Shown piece by piece: positions 52,807 to 60,749 of a DNA stretch of 64,000 nt. Below the pieces are notes generated by a model. That model searched no databases, was not told the origin of the DNA, and worked only from the letters and a program-made list of their open reading frames with translations. Numbering within the stretch: position 1 is the stretch's first letter; every line of letters starts with the position of its first letter. The stretch lies in assembly GCA_900318645.1 (NCBI GenBank), contig ONLH01000005.1:1-64000 (forward strand), in the 5' to 3' direction. Origin of the DNA: an uncultured Prevotellaceae bacterium. Lineage in GTDB: Bacteria > Bacteroidota > Bacteroidia > Bacteroidales > Muribaculaceae. Made by a program: the position numbers and the translations under genes.

Positions 52807-52879
52807 GTGTCAAAACTCATTACTGAAACAGAAATCGCACTGACAGTGGATTTCAATTGCATGCAATGTGTTTTGACAC
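52807..52879. repeat. long-armed inverted repeat
   Basis: GTGTCAAAACTCATT (52807-52821) and AATGTGTTTTGACAC (52865-52879) match at 14 of 15 positions across a 43-nt interior that itself can fold (AAATC/GATTT, and the palindrome TTGCATGCAA). No T-tract follows on either strand. Confidence 0.6.
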
Positions 52880-52902
52880 AGGCTGTTTAATAGAAATGTT
52901 GC

Positions 52903-53877
52903 CTAAATTCTGAAGTTAGCCCACAATGGGTAGTGATCAGAGATCATGAAGGAGAGTTTCTGCTTGGTCAAGCCACGGTTATTCAATGCAGTCTGGACAA
53001 AGTCATAATTGCCTGCTCCCATAAACTCGAGCGAGAGTTTTGGACGCTTCTTGTCGGATGAATTGAACCAGGCAATCTGGTCATAGTACTTGGTCTCGTC
53101 AAAGATGGAACGAGATAATGACTGCAACTCTTCAGGTACATACAAGCCCTCACTCAAGAATGTCTGATCCAGCACATCGCCACGGGCATCGATGTTGAAG
53201 TCACCAAGAACAATCAGGTTCTGATCATAGGCGTTGATATCACCGGCCCAATCATTGAGCCATCGAGCAATACCGTGAATCTCTTTCAGGCGATCCTTGG
53301 ATTTCTTGCCATAGATGATATGCACGGTCACAAGAATAAACGTCTTGTCACCAGAGCGGAAGCTAACAGCATAAGGAGAACGCACAAACTGTTCACGCAA
53401 CACCTTATCAGGATCGTTAACCCACTCGTTGGGAATGACAATTTCACCTGCCAGTCCCGAGAGTTGAACCCTGCGGGTATCAAACAGGTAAGCCATACGT
53501 TCATCGTTGCCAGAGTCACTCTTATTAGTGTCAGTCAAAATCATTGACCAATTATCACCCAGTAGCTTGAGCGTGTCACGCAATGCCCTGAGATTGCCTT
53601 TCACCTCCTGAACAGCAATCACATCAAATCGGCTCAGAATCTCAGCAATACAGAAGATAGAGTGCAAATCACGGCGAGGTGAATCTTTTTCTGCGCTCAT
53701 CCACTTCCTCGTGAAATTACCAAAACCACGGATATTCCAAGTGGCAATCAACAGGTTGCGGTCAAGTTCCTTGAACGGAACCTTCTGGTCCAAGTCCTCC
53801 CTGAGTTCAGCTAAATTCTCAACCACCTCAAGAGGTAGCGGATCGTAAATCGTGTTTTCGTCTTTTGTTTTTTTCAT
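52903..53877 (-). CDS. endonuclease/exonuclease/phosphatase family protein
   Basis: 324 residues. The EEP fold is shown by 'LLIATWNIRGFG' (Asn), 'DVIAVQEVKGN' (metal-binding Glu), 'ILVTVHIIYGKK' (His), 'LIVLGDFNIDARGD' (Asp/Asn) and 'SDHYPLWANF' (Asp-His pair), in the family order. No signal peptide, so it is probably cytoplasmic. Substrates in this family range from DNA to phospholipids and cannot be told here. The -7 box is at 53922-53929. Confidence 0.9.
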   Translation of the reverse strand: MKKTKDENTIYDPLPLEVVENLAELREDLDQKVPFKELDRNLLIATWNIRGFGNFTRKWMSAEKDSPRRDLHSIFCIAEILSRFDVIAVQEVKGNLRALRDTLKLLGDNWSMILTDTNKSDSGNDERMAYLFDTRRVQLSGLAGEIVIPNEWVNDPDKVLREQFVRSPYAVSFRSGDKTFILVTVHIIYGKKSKDRLKEIHGIARWLNDWAGDINAYDQNLIVLGDFNIDARGDVLDQTFLSEGLYVPEELQSLSRSIFDETKYYDQIAWFNSSDKKRPKLSLEFMGAGNYDFVQTALNNRGLTKQKLSFMISDHYPLWANFRI

Positions 53878-53921
53878 CAGATAAAGCAGTTATAGTTAAT
53901 AAACATTGATTGATATAGCTG

Positions 53922-53929
53922 CAAAGATA
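53922..53929 (-). promoter_or_regulatory. -7 box of the endonuclease/phosphatase-family gene
   Basis: Minus-strand TATCTTTG, 45 bp before ATG. Confidence 0.55.
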
Positions 53930-53974
53930 CAAAACATTCTTTATAGGCGCAATAAAAGTATTAATTTTTAAAGC

Positions 53975-54008
53975 AAAAAACAGGTGGGAGAAGGTTTGCT
54001 GCCACCTG
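53975..54008 (-). terminator. terminator of the DUF3784 gene
   Basis: CAGGTGG (53981-53987) and CCACCTG (54002-54008). On the minus strand it is followed by TTTTTTGC. Confidence 0.8.
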
Positions 54009-54057
54009 AAAGATCTGATTGAACTGTCTAGAAATACCTATCGTATGTACTCCTTAT

Positions 54058-54381
54058 TTATCGTTTTTTCTTTGCCCAAAAGTGGCCTACCGTGAAGGTG
54101 GCTGCAACAAGGACAAAGGCGGTAACCGGCAGTGCCACTAATACTGCTTCCTTGTAACCAAGCACCAGCAAAATCCCAAACAACGGTAGAGCAAGAGCGA
54201 CAATGATGAGCAAGACGCCGACGAGGATGCGTACTCGCCGCTTGTCATAGACTTGCTGCGCCTCGCGCGAAGCCGTATTGTAACCAGCAATCAGGGAGTC
54301 ACCCTTACCTATAAGAATAACCGTTGCCATGACAAGCAATATCACGGATACAATGCTCAAGATCACAAAGGCTTCAACCAT
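54058..54381 (-). CDS. DUF3784 small membrane protein
   Basis: 107 residues with three hydrophobic segments (about 5-25, 50-70 and 77-98). 'GKGDSLIAGYNTASREAQQVYDKRRV' between the first two is the DUF3784 signature. No known function. Single-gene unit between its -7 box (54415-54422) and a terminator. Confidence 0.85.
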   Translation of the reverse strand: MVEAFVILSIVSVILLVMATVILIGKGDSLIAGYNTASREAQQVYDKRRVRILVGVLLIIVALALPLFGILLVLGYKEAVLVALPVTAFVLVAATFTVGHFWAKKKR

Positions 54382-54414
54382 AAGAAATCATTGTTAAAAA
54401 AATGTTATTTTCGG

Positions 54415-54422
54415 CAAAGATA
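54415..54422 (-). promoter_or_regulatory. -7 box of the DUF3784 gene
   Basis: Minus-strand TATCTTTG, 34 bp before ATG. Confidence 0.55.
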
Positions 54423-54469
54423 GTCAATGTTTTCGGTAGATTGCTTCACTCTATGAAATATATTTTTTG

Positions 54470-54477
54470 TAATTTTG
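54470..54477 (+). promoter_or_regulatory. -7 box of the methylmalonyl-CoA operon
   Basis: TAATTTTG, giving a leader of about 55 nt before the ATG at 54537. Confidence 0.55.
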
Positions 54478-54536
54478 TGCGTTAATAAGGAAATTCACTT
54501 AATTTTATTAAATAATTATCTAAAAATCAAGAAGTT

Positions 54537-54956
54537 ATGAAGATTTCGCACATCGAACACGTGGGAATCGCCGTTACCTCACTTGAGGAGGCAATTCCTT
54601 TCTATGAGAACATGCTGGGCATCAAGTGCTTTGCTATTGAAGAAGTTGCTGACCAGAAGGTAAAGACCGCCTTCTTCCAAGTAGGCCAGACCAAGATTGA
54701 GCTTCTGGAGGCTACTGCCCCCGAGAGCGCTATCGCCAAGTTCATCGAGAAGAACGGTGGCCGTGGTGGCATCCAGCACGTAGCTTTTGCCATTGAGGAC
54801 GGCGTTGCCAATGCATTGAACGAAGTGCAGGAGAAAGGTGGCCGCGTTATCGATGCACAGCCCCGCAAGGGTGCCGAGGGCCTGAACATTGCCTTCCTGC
54901 ATCCCAAGACCACTTGTGGCGCTCTGCTGGAACTCTGCGAGAAGCCTTGTGAGTAA
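54537..54956 (+). CDS. mce: methylmalonyl-CoA epimerase
   Basis: 139 residues, full length. It interconverts R- and S-methylmalonyl-CoA, linking the mutase to the decarboxylase. The VOC-fold metal ligands fit His in 'ISHIEHVGIAV', His in 'GGIQHVAFAIED' and Glu in 'ALLELCEK'. 'KTAFFQVGQTKIELLEAT' is also typical. It is first in an operon with the decarboxylase genes, from which it is separated by a composite repeat. Confidence 0.95.
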   Translation: MKISHIEHVGIAVTSLEEAIPFYENMLGIKCFAIEEVADQKVKTAFFQVGQTKIELLEATAPESAIAKFIEKNGGRGGIQHVAFAIEDGVANALNEVQEKGGRVIDAQPRKGAEGLNIAFLHPKTTCGALLELCEKPCE

Positions 54957-54963
54957 ACGAATA

Positions 54964-55043
54964 GTCGTCAGTCCACAGTTGTCAGTATTGAGCGGCATCG
55001 GCCGGTGTTTAATGACAACTGAAAACTGAGAAGCTGAAAACTT
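54964..55043 (+). repeat. composite intergenic repeat, copy 7
   Basis: Left arm with CAGTTGTCAGT, core GGCATCG near 54994, right arm ACAACTGAAAACTGAG. The arms are partly self-complementary. Inside the mce-mmdA transcript. Confidence 0.7.
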
Positions 55044-55050
55044 TAAAAAA

Positions 55051-56664
55051 ATGGGAAAACAACTCGATAAAATTCAAGAGCTGATCGAGCGTCGCGAGAA
55101 AGCACGCCTGGGCGGTGGCGAGAAGGCTATTGCCAAGCAGCACGAGAAGGGCAAATTCACGGCCCGTGAGCGTATCAATATGCTCCTTGACGAGGGTAGC
55201 TTTGAGGAACTGGACATGTTCGTTCAGCACCGCTGCACCAACTTCGGCATGGAGAAGAAGACCTATGACGGCGACGGCGTGGTAACCGGTTTCGGTACCG
55301 TAGGTGGCCGCTTGGTTTATGTGTTTGCACAGGATGCCACTGTCATCGGTGGTTCACTGGGTGAGACCATGGCATTGAAGATGTGTAAGGTGATGGACCT
55401 CGCTATGAAGCAGGGTGCACCTGTTGTCGGTCTTAACGACTCGGGCGGTGCCCGCATCCAGGAGAGCGTTAACGCTCTGGCAGGCTATGCCGAGATTTTC
55501 CAGCGCAACATCAATGCATCAGGCGTGATTCCCCAGATCAGCGCAATCTTGGGTCCCTGTGCCGGTGGTGCCGTTTACTCCCCTGCCTTGACCGACTTCA
55601 TCATCATGGCCAAGGGTATCTCCTTCATGTTCCTGACTGGTCCCAAGGTCGTTAAGACCGTGACTGGCGAGAACGTGACTCAGGAGCAGTTGGGTGGTGC
55701 CAGTGTACACGCCAGCAAGAGCGGTGTGGCCCACTTTGCCGCCGAGACTGAGGAAGAAGCTATCGCCATCATCCGTCAGTTGTTGAGCTACATGCCCAGC
55801 AACAATATGGAAGAGACTCCCCGTGTGGAGTGCACCGATCCCATCGACCGCGTGGAGGATGCCCTGAACAACATCATCCCCGAGAGCGCCAACGACCCCT
55901 ACGACATGTATCAGGTCATCAGCGCCATCGTCGATAACGGTGAGTTCCTGGAGGTTCACAAGGACTTTGCCAAGAACATCATCGTCGGCTTCGCACGCTT
56001 TAACGGCCAGTCTGTGGGCGTTGTCGCCAACCAGCCCAACTGCATGGCAGGTGTGCTTGACGTGAACGCTTCGAAGAAGGGTGGCCGCTTCGTCCGCTTC
56101 TGCGACGCCTTTAATATTCCTCTGGTAACCCTCGTTGACGTTCCCGGCTTCCTGCCCGGTACCGGTCAAGAGTACAACGCCGTTATCATGAACGGTGCCA
56201 AGTTGCTCTATGCCTATGGCGAGGCAACCGTGCCCAAAGTAACCGTTACCCTGCGCAAGAGCTACGGTGGTTCTCACATTGTGATGAGCTGCAAGCAGCT
56301 GCGTGGTGACTTGAATTACGCATGGCCCAGCGCCGAGATCGCCGTTATGGGTGCTGCTGGTGCTGCCGAGATCCTCTATGCCAAGGATAGCAAGAACTTC
56401 AAGACCCAGGCCGAGGAAGCCAAGGCTGCTGGTGACGAAGCCAAGGCTAAGGATCTGCTCGAGCAGGGCAAGAAGTTCATCCAGGATAAGGAAGATGAGT
56501 ACAACAACCTCTTCTGCACGCCTTACAATGCATCCCGCTATGGCTACATCGATGACGTGATTGAACCGAGGAACACCCGCTTCCGCGTCATCCGCGCCCT
56601 GGAAGTACTGCGTACCAAGAAGTTGACCAATCCAATCAAGAAGCACGGTAATATCCCCTTGTAA
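55051..56664 (+). CDS. mmdA: methylmalonyl-CoA decarboxylase carboxyltransferase subunit
   Basis: 537 residues. It has two crotonase-like carboxyltransferase halves: N-terminal (about 25-270) with 'GLNDSGGARIQESVNALAGY' and 'GPCAGGAVYSP', and C-terminal (about 280-520) with 'VGVVANQPNCMAG' and 'LVDVPGFLPGTGQE'. The family also includes propionyl-CoA carboxylase beta. The neighbouring sodium-pump and biotin subunits make the decarboxylase role more likely: it moves the carboxyl group of methylmalonyl-CoA to biotin, yielding propionyl-CoA. Confidence 0.95.
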   Translation: MGKQLDKIQELIERREKARLGGGEKAIAKQHEKGKFTARERINMLLDEGSFEELDMFVQHRCTNFGMEKKTYDGDGVVTGFGTVGGRLVYVFAQDATVIGGSLGETMALKMCKVMDLAMKQGAPVVGLNDSGGARIQESVNALAGYAEIFQRNINASGVIPQISAILGPCAGGAVYSPALTDFIIMAKGISFMFLTGPKVVKTVTGENVTQEQLGGASVHASKSGVAHFAAETEEEAIAIIRQLLSYMPSNNMEETPRVECTDPIDRVEDALNNIIPESANDPYDMYQVISAIVDNGEFLEVHKDFAKNIIVGFARFNGQSVGVVANQPNCMAGVLDVNASKKGGRFVRFCDAFNIPLVTLVDVPGFLPGTGQEYNAVIMNGAKLLYAYGEATVPKVTVTLRKSYGGSHIVMSCKQLRGDLNYAWPSAEIAVMGAAGAAEILYAKDSKNFKTQAEEAKAAGDEAKAKDLLEQGKKFIQDKEDEYNNLFCTPYNASRYGYIDDVIEPRNTRFRVIRALEVLRTKKLTNPIKKHGNIPL

Positions 56665-56666
56665 TC

Positions 56667-57671
56667 ATGAGTAAAAGAACATTGATACTCGTTCTGCTGT
56701 GCGCCATCCTCGCACTGCCCACGTTGGCCCAAGGCCGTAAAAACGTGCGCATCAATGAGGTGATGGTGCAGCAGGACAGCACGGGCGGCACCGGATGGGT
56801 CGAGTTCTATAACTCGTCCTATAGTTCAACGGCCGTCGAGCAGATGTTCATCACGACCATGAGCCGTGAGGAAATCCAGAGCGTCTTTGACAAGAACAAG
56901 GGCAACAAGAAAAAGCCCAAACAGATTCTTGTTGAGCTCTGTGAGGCCCAGCCTATGGACATCTACGAGATTCCCCGTGGCGATGAGCGCAACACCAAAA
57001 TCGCGCCCCGCGCCCACTTTGTCATGGAAGCTGATGGTGACCCCAAGTCGGGCACTTTTCACATGCCGTTTACCTTCACCTTGGGTAAGGACAATTATAT
57101 TGCCCTGTATGACGTAAACGGAGATCTGGTTGATGACGTAACAATTCCCGCAACGCTCCACGCAGGTGAGACCTACGCTATCAAGGCCGAAGGACGCCTT
57201 CCGAGCACCCTTGGAGACAGTAACACCGAATGGACTGTCAAGGATGGTAAGACCATCGAGACTGCCATCACTAAGGGCAACTACAACATCCGCGAGGTGA
57301 ACGAGAACATTGAGGCCTTCCATGTTAAGGATCCTCATGGTTACTGGATCGCCCTGCTCGCCATGTCGGTAGTATTCATCGCTCTGGCACTGCTCTATAT
57401 CTGCTTTAAGTTGTTCGGCAAATTTGCCAGCAGAAATCTGCAGTCCGAGGAGAAGGTTCAGTCTGCTGCTCCTGAAGCAGCCCAGGCTGTTGCCGTTCCC
57501 GCTACCGGCGACCTCGATGGCGAGAAGATGGCTGCAATCTGCTTCGCGTTGTATCAGCATCTGAATGCCCACGACAACGAGAGCGGCGTTTTGACACTCA
57601 ATCCGCGCGACAATTCGTCATGGGCCAACAAAGCTGGCCTGATGCGTGAAATACCCGTTATCAAGAAATAA
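56667..57671 (+). CDS. OadG-type decarboxylase subunit with N-terminal exported lamin-tail-like domain
   Basis: 334 residues. A signal-like N-terminus (MSKRTLILVLLCAILALPTLAQG) precedes a periplasmic domain (about 25-205) that looks like a lamin-tail domain ('VRINEVMVQ', 'GTGWVEFYNSSYSS', 'NYIALYDVNGDLVDDVTIP'). One membrane segment (about 227-250, 'YWIALLAMSVVFIALALLYICF') and an OadG-like cytoplasmic tail follow, with an Ala/Pro stretch. Ordinary OadG/MmdD subunits are about 80-130 residues, so the periplasmic domain is an addition. It starts two bases after the mmdA stop, so it clearly belongs to the complex. Confidence 0.85.
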   Translation: MSKRTLILVLLCAILALPTLAQGRKNVRINEVMVQQDSTGGTGWVEFYNSSYSSTAVEQMFITTMSREEIQSVFDKNKGNKKKPKQILVELCEAQPMDIYEIPRGDERNTKIAPRAHFVMEADGDPKSGTFHMPFTFTLGKDNYIALYDVNGDLVDDVTIPATLHAGETYAIKAEGRLPSTLGDSNTEWTVKDGKTIETAITKGNYNIREVNENIEAFHVKDPHGYWIALLAMSVVFIALALLYICFKLFGKFASRNLQSEEKVQSAAPEAAQAVAVPATGDLDGEKMAAICFALYQHLNAHDNESGVLTLNPRDNSSWANKAGLMREIPVIKK

Positions 57672-57696
57672 TCACCATTAAAAATCATTCACTCAA

Positions 57697-58128
57697 ATGA
57701 AGGAATATAAATATAAGATCAATGGTAACGAGTATAATGTTGCCATCGATAACATTGAAGGCAACATCGCCCACATCAAATTGAACGGTGTGGCCTATGA
57801 TGTTGAACTGCCCGAACAGCCCAAGGCTGCTCCCGCCGTGAAACGTGTTGCCGTGAGCGACGCCCCCGCTGCTGCTCCCAAACCCGCTGCCCGCAAGGCT
57901 GCTCCTGCAGCTGGTGGTCACGTGATTGAGTCGCCACTTCCCGGCGTCATCAAGGACATCTTTGTCAAGGTTGGCCAGCAAGTAAAGGCCGACGACGTAG
58001 TGTGCATCCTCGAGGCCATGAAGATGGGCAACGAGATCCATGCTGGCGTTGACGGCACCGTTAAGAGCATCGAGGTATCGAAGGAGGATTCGGTACTCGA
58101 GGGTAATACAATCATGGTAATTGGATAA
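57697..58128 (+). CDS. mmdC: biotin carboxyl carrier subunit of the decarboxylase
   Basis: 143 residues. The N-terminal ~45 residues are a small beta domain, followed by an Ala/Pro/Lys linker (about 45-70) and a biotinyl domain (about 73-143). The biotin-accepting lysine is in 'LEAMKMGNEI'. It carries the carboxyl group from the carboxyltransferase to the membrane subunit. It lies 25 bp after the OadG-type gene. Confidence 0.95.
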   Translation: MKEYKYKINGNEYNVAIDNIEGNIAHIKLNGVAYDVELPEQPKAAPAVKRVAVSDAPAAAPKPAARKAAPAAGGHVIESPLPGVIKDIFVKVGQQVKADDVVCILEAMKMGNEIHAGVDGTVKSIEVSKEDSVLEGNTIMVIG

Positions 58129-58130
58129 TT

Positions 58131-58218
58131 AAAGTCTTCAGTTTCTAGTCTTAAGTTTTTAAGCAGCATCTGAATTCTACTGAAAACTGACAACTGAAAA
58201 CTGTCAACTGAAAACTAA
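58131..58218 (+). repeat. composite intergenic repeat, copy 8
   Basis: Left arm CAGTTTCTAGTCTTAAG, core GCATCTG near 58165, right arm ACTGAAAACTGACA repeated. Inside the mmdC-mmdB transcript. Confidence 0.7.
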
Positions 58219-58224
58219 AAAGCT

Positions 58225-59379
58225 ATGGTATTGCTTGACAATTTCCTGTTTACCAAGTTGTTGGATTTCTGGCATTTCACTGGATTCTACAACTTTGATT
58301 GGACTAACCTGATCATGATTTTGGTGGGTTTGTTCTTCATCTACCTCGCCATCAAGCATGATTTTGAGCCCATGCTGCTCGTACCCATCGGATTCGGTAT
58401 CCTGATTGGTAACATACCTTTCCAGCCGGGCAACGAGATCGGCATCTATGAAGACGGATCGGTGCTTAACATCTTGTATCAAGGTGTTCGCAACGGATGG
58501 TATCCACCACTCATCTTCCTAGGCATCGGAGCGATGACCGACTTCAGCGCACTGCTGGCTAACCCCAAGCTCATGCTGGTTGGTGCAGCAGCGCAGTTCG
58601 GTATCTTCGGAGCCTACATGATCGCCCTGGCTTTGGGCTTCATGCCTGACCAAGCTGGCGCTATTGCCATCATCGGTGGTGCCGACGGCCCCACTGCTAT
58701 CTTCCTGTCGTCCAAACTGGCGCCAAACTTGATGGGAGCCATTGCCGTGAGTGCCTATAGTTATATGGCGCTTGTGCCTGTGATCCAGCCACCCATTATG
58801 CGTCTGCTGACTACCGAGAAGGAGCGTAAGATGCGCATGAAGCCTGCCCGCAAGGTGAGCCAGCTGGAGAAGATTATCTTCCCCATCTTCGGTCTTATCC
58901 TCACCTGCTTTGTTGTGCCCTCGGCTATCCCTCTGCTGGGTATGCTGTTCTTCGGCAACCTGCTGCGTGAGAGTGGTGTAACCAAGCGTCTGGCCAATAC
59001 TGCCAGCAACGCCATGACCGACATCGTTACCATCCTTCTGGGTATGACGGTGGGTGCCTCAACTCAGGCATCGCAGTTCCTGACCAAGGAGACAATCTTT
59101 ATCTTCTTCCTCGGTTTCTGCGCCTTCATCATCGCCACCTGCTCGGGTGTGCTGTTCGTGAAGATCTTCAACCTCATTTTGCCGAAGAGCAAGAAGTTGA
59201 ACCCGCTGATCGGTAACGCAGGTGTATCGGCTGTTCCTATGGCCGCCCGCATCAGCAATGACCAGGGTCTGAAGGCCGATCCCAGCAATTACCTGTTGAT
59301 GCACGCCATGGGCCCCAACGTGGCCGGTGTGATCGGTTCGGCAGTAGCTGCTGGTGTTCTCCTGGGCTTCCTGGGATAA
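58225..59379 (+). CDS. mmdB: sodium-translocating decarboxylase membrane subunit beta
   Basis: 384 residues with about nine hydrophobic segments. It decarboxylates carboxybiotin and pumps sodium ions outward. The conserved sodium-site motif is 'IIGGADGPTAIFLSSKLAP' (about residues 150-168), and the later conserved part is 'NAGVSAVPMAARI'. It is last in the operon and is followed by a strong terminator. The resulting sodium gradient probably powers transporters such as the AGCS symporter at 7565. Confidence 0.95.
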   Translation: MVLLDNFLFTKLLDFWHFTGFYNFDWTNLIMILVGLFFIYLAIKHDFEPMLLVPIGFGILIGNIPFQPGNEIGIYEDGSVLNILYQGVRNGWYPPLIFLGIGAMTDFSALLANPKLMLVGAAAQFGIFGAYMIALALGFMPDQAGAIAIIGGADGPTAIFLSSKLAPNLMGAIAVSAYSYMALVPVIQPPIMRLLTTEKERKMRMKPARKVSQLEKIIFPIFGLILTCFVVPSAIPLLGMLFFGNLLRESGVTKRLANTASNAMTDIVTILLGMTVGASTQASQFLTKETIFIFFLGFCAFIIATCSGVLFVKIFNLILPKSKKLNPLIGNAGVSAVPMAARISNDQGLKADPSNYLLMHAMGPNVAGVIGSAVAAGVLLGFLG

Positions 59380-59398
59380 ACCAAACGGTCAATTACAT

Positions 59399-59433
59399 AA
59401 AAGGTACCACGCAAAAGTGTGGTACCTTTTTTT
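59399..59433 (+). terminator. terminator of the methylmalonyl-CoA decarboxylase operon
   Basis: AAAAGGTACCAC (59399-59410) and GTGGTACCTTTT (59419-59430), a perfect 12-bp stem continuing into a T-run. Confidence 0.93.
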
Positions 59434-59609
59434 GTCTGTCTTCGCGACTATGTGTCACCCTAAGTGTAATCTCAAATCAATACAGTACTTGTTCAGCGTT
59501 ATTCTCACAAGGCCGACATGATAGTTAAAAGCTTGGAACATTAACGATGCTTGGTAAGTCGCTGGATTGTGGGACCACGTGACGGGCAAGTCCCCTACCC
59601 CTTACGAGC

Positions 59610-60749
59610 TCAAGATCTGCGTCCGCCAATCATTGACCATACCATCTTGCACCACACGATAGTGTAGAGATATACATTAATGTATAAGGTGCCGTTCAGG
59701 AAGTTGTGAACACTGGACGGTACCAGTACATCGGTGGGGATAATCCCGAAAAATACGATCAGTGCCCAGAACAATACTTTGTCCAGCACAGTGTGATGCT
59801 CTTGCAGATAGTACCACAGCATGTAACCCGATAGGGCAATGAGATAGGTGTGAACCTCAGAAGAGTCGCCAAACACAATGATCCACCCCATGAGGACGCC
59901 TAGAGTGATGGCACGGAATTCAAACTCGCGCCAACGGTTGCGTTTCATAAAGAACAGGGCGATAATCAGACCAATGGTCACAATCTGCACGATGCGGTAA
60001 TGATCAAGGATGTATCTTAACGGATAGGCATAGAGAAGTGATGTAAAGGTATCGCTACTCTGGTGATGAGAGAGCATGTCCCACCAGTTCATATAGCAGG
60101 GGACGAGACCGTCAAAGCCTACCTTGATGGCCGGTGTGAGAAGCAGCAGGATGCCGACGAGCGCCGCAAAACCCAAGCGACGGAAAGGCTTGGGATAGCA
60201 AAACAAAATCAGCAACTCCACAATGCCATACACCTTGGTGGTAGCCGATATCATGATCAGCAATACGGCCCAGAAGCCCTTGCCACGTTCCAGCAGGCTG
60301 AACGAGAACAGGAAGATGTAGGCCACTACAATGTTATACTGGAACGGGAAAACGCTCTGCTCGAGCACCAGCAGCAGGAAAAGGAAAATCTTTACCTTGT
60401 AAGCATCATAGCGCTTGGGCAGTGTGAATATCGACAGGGCAAACAATGAGTAGTTGCCCAGATTCCATACAAACGGCCCAAGCCAATTGGGCAGCATGGC
60501 AATGGGCCAATAGAGCACCGAGAAGACCGGCGTATAGAGGAAATAACGTCCGTGTTCCTCCACGAAGTCCATCGTATAGGGATTGACACCTGACCAGAAG
60601 CACAGTGTCGAGTCGGTATATACAAGGTAGTTGGCATACCTCAGCCTGATGGTTTCGATTGCTGTAGCGATGATAGCGACAATGAGGCCCAGGATGTAAA
60701 CCGAGGCCTTTGGGTTTTGCTTGATGCTGTCGTTCAATTTTAGGGTCAT
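59610..60749 (-). CDS. GT87-like (DUF2029) membrane glycosyltransferase
   Basis: 379 residues with about nine to ten membrane segments. 'YTDSTLCFWSGVNPYT' after the first segment and 'YFLYTPVFSVLYWPIAMLPNW' are typical of GT87/DUF2029 enzymes, which use polyprenyl-phosphate sugars to glycosylate on the outer face of the inner membrane. The acceptor is unknown. Its ATG overlaps the stop of the NodB-like gene (ATGA), so the two probably act together on a surface glycan. Confidence 0.85.
   Translation of the reverse strand: MTLKLNDSIKQNPKASVYILGLIVAIIATAIETIRLRYANYLVYTDSTLCFWSGVNPYTMDFVEEHGRYFLYTPVFSVLYWPIAMLPNWLGPFVWNLGNYSLFALSIFTLPKRYDAYKVKIFLFLLLVLEQSVFPFQYNIVVAYIFLFSFSLLERGKGFWAVLLIMISATTKVYGIVELLILFCYPKPFRRLGFAALVGILLLLTPAIKVGFDGLVPCYMNWWDMLSHHQSSDTFTSLLYAYPLRYILDHYRIVQIVTIGLIIALFFMKRNRWREFEFRAITLGVLMGWIIVFGDSSEVHTYLIALSGYMLWYYLQEHHTVLDKVLFWALIVFFGIIPTDVLVPSSVHNFLNGTLYINVYLYTIVWCKMVWSMIGGRRS

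Noticed and set aside
55519-56646. 375-codon open frame opposite mmdA
   Set aside because: mmdA is unmistakable and in an operon; the antisense product is low in complexity.
59457-59600. Minus-strand open stretch of about 48 codons after the GT87-like gene
   Set aside because: No start codon near its beginning, no family resemblance, and it is interrupted on both sides; treated as intergenic.
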